Origin: Candidatus Latescibacterota bacterium
GTDB lineage: Bacteria > Latescibacterota > UBA2968 > UBA8231
DNA: 6,510 nucleotides
Reading direction: 5' to 3'
NCBI GenBank assembly: GCA_003529325.1
Contig: DPVW01000163.1
Location: forward strand, 648 to 7,157
This document shows, one piece after another, positions 6,270 through 6,510 of this stretch. The translations under genes and the position numbers were made by a program. A model generated the notes under the pieces. The model saw nothing but the letters and a program-made list of their open reading frames with translations. It had not been told where the DNA came from and searched no databases. The first letter of the stretch is position 1, and every line of letters begins with the position of its first letter.

Positions 6270-6510
6270 CTACTGCGCGGTCAGGTAGACGGTCCGCCAG
6301 TCACGACCCGCTGCACAGACGGCGCCAGCGTGGTCATCATCGGGGTCGGCGTCTGCCAGACCCCAGTCCATCCGGTTGCCCGCCGCCAACCACAGCAGAT
6401 CGGGTGCCTCTCCGGGTGCGAGATTTACCGAGAAACTCGACAGCCCGTAGGTGACGCCCTGGCCGGTGGCCTTCATGAAAGCTTCTTTGCGCGTCCAGCA
6501 GCGAAAAAAA
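6270..6510 (-). CDS. 4'-phosphopantetheinyl transferase (Sfp type), C-terminal part
   Basis: This is the C-terminal 79 residues of an Sfp/ACPS-superfamily enzyme, which transfers phosphopantetheine from coenzyme A to a serine of acyl or peptidyl carrier proteins, switching on fatty acid, polyketide or nonribosomal peptide synthases. The key motif is FFRCWTRKEAFMKATGQG at the window edge (about 6509-6456). It matches the conserved W-x-x-K-E-A-x-x-K-x-x-G-x-G, where the glutamate coordinates magnesium and the lysines bind CoA. The rest (VNLAPGEAPDLLW, DDDHAGAVCAAGRDW) follows the usual C-terminal half, which ends at a TAG. The 5' part, including the other metal-binding acidic motif and the start, is outside the window. 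The gene converges on the RidA-like gene with 22 bp between stop codons, so the two are not cotranscribed. No carrier-protein or synthase gene is visible, so the target is unknown. Confidence 0.88.
   Translation of the reverse strand, partial: FFRCWTRKEAFMKATGQGVTYGLSSFSVNLAPGEAPDLLWLAAGNRMDWGLADADPDDDHAGAVCAAGRDWRTVYLTAQ

Noticed and set aside
1..6510. CRISPR array, defence system, insertion sequence, tRNA or integration site
   Set aside because: No direct-repeat series, transposase or integrase motifs, cloverleaf-like sequence or terminal inverted repeats were seen. The genes are metabolic.

Overview
The window is a GC-rich, tightly packed bacterial segment. Seven protein genes or gene pieces are supported, with no tRNA, rRNA, CRISPR array or insertion sequence. 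The mix (sulfotransferase, secreted pectin-type polysaccharide lyase, Gfo/Idh/MocA oxidoreductase, two-domain RidA-like protein, Sfp-type phosphopantetheinyl transferase) resembles uncultivated environmental Gram-negative lineages such as Latescibacterota or Planctomycetota. That placement is an impression; the taxon cannot be fixed from this sequence.

Layout: the 3' end of a sulfotransferase gene (+, 3-437) runs tail-to-tail into a family 4 polysaccharide lyase gene (-, 2256-397), and the two overlap by 41 bp. The lyase reading frame is broken by two opposite single-base shifts, each beside a short homopolymer. Upstream on the same strand are thioredoxin reductase trxB (-, 3246-2302), a GRHPR-type D-2-hydroxyacid dehydrogenase (-, 4302-3346) and a Gfo/Idh/MocA oxidoreductase (-, 5351-4299). 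The last two share an ATGA stop/start overlap. A 143-bp divergent intergenic region then holds a near-consensus sigma-70 promoter and inverted repeats. It leads rightward into a 250-residue protein made of two RidA-like halves (+, 5495-6247). This gene converges on the 3' end of a 4'-phosphopantetheinyl transferase gene (-, 6510-6270), which is cut by the window edge.

Working together (inference): the coupled oxidoreductase/dehydrogenase pair and the divergently transcribed RidA-like gene look like a small metabolic module. An NAD-dependent oxidation of a sugar, polyol or related compound would be paired with reduction of a 2-keto acid such as glyoxylate or hydroxypyruvate, with imine/enamine clearance or a related hydrolysis alongside. 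The lyase is a separate secreted enzyme for rhamnogalacturonan-like polysaccharide, placed behind the housekeeping gene trxB. No mobile or defence system is visible.
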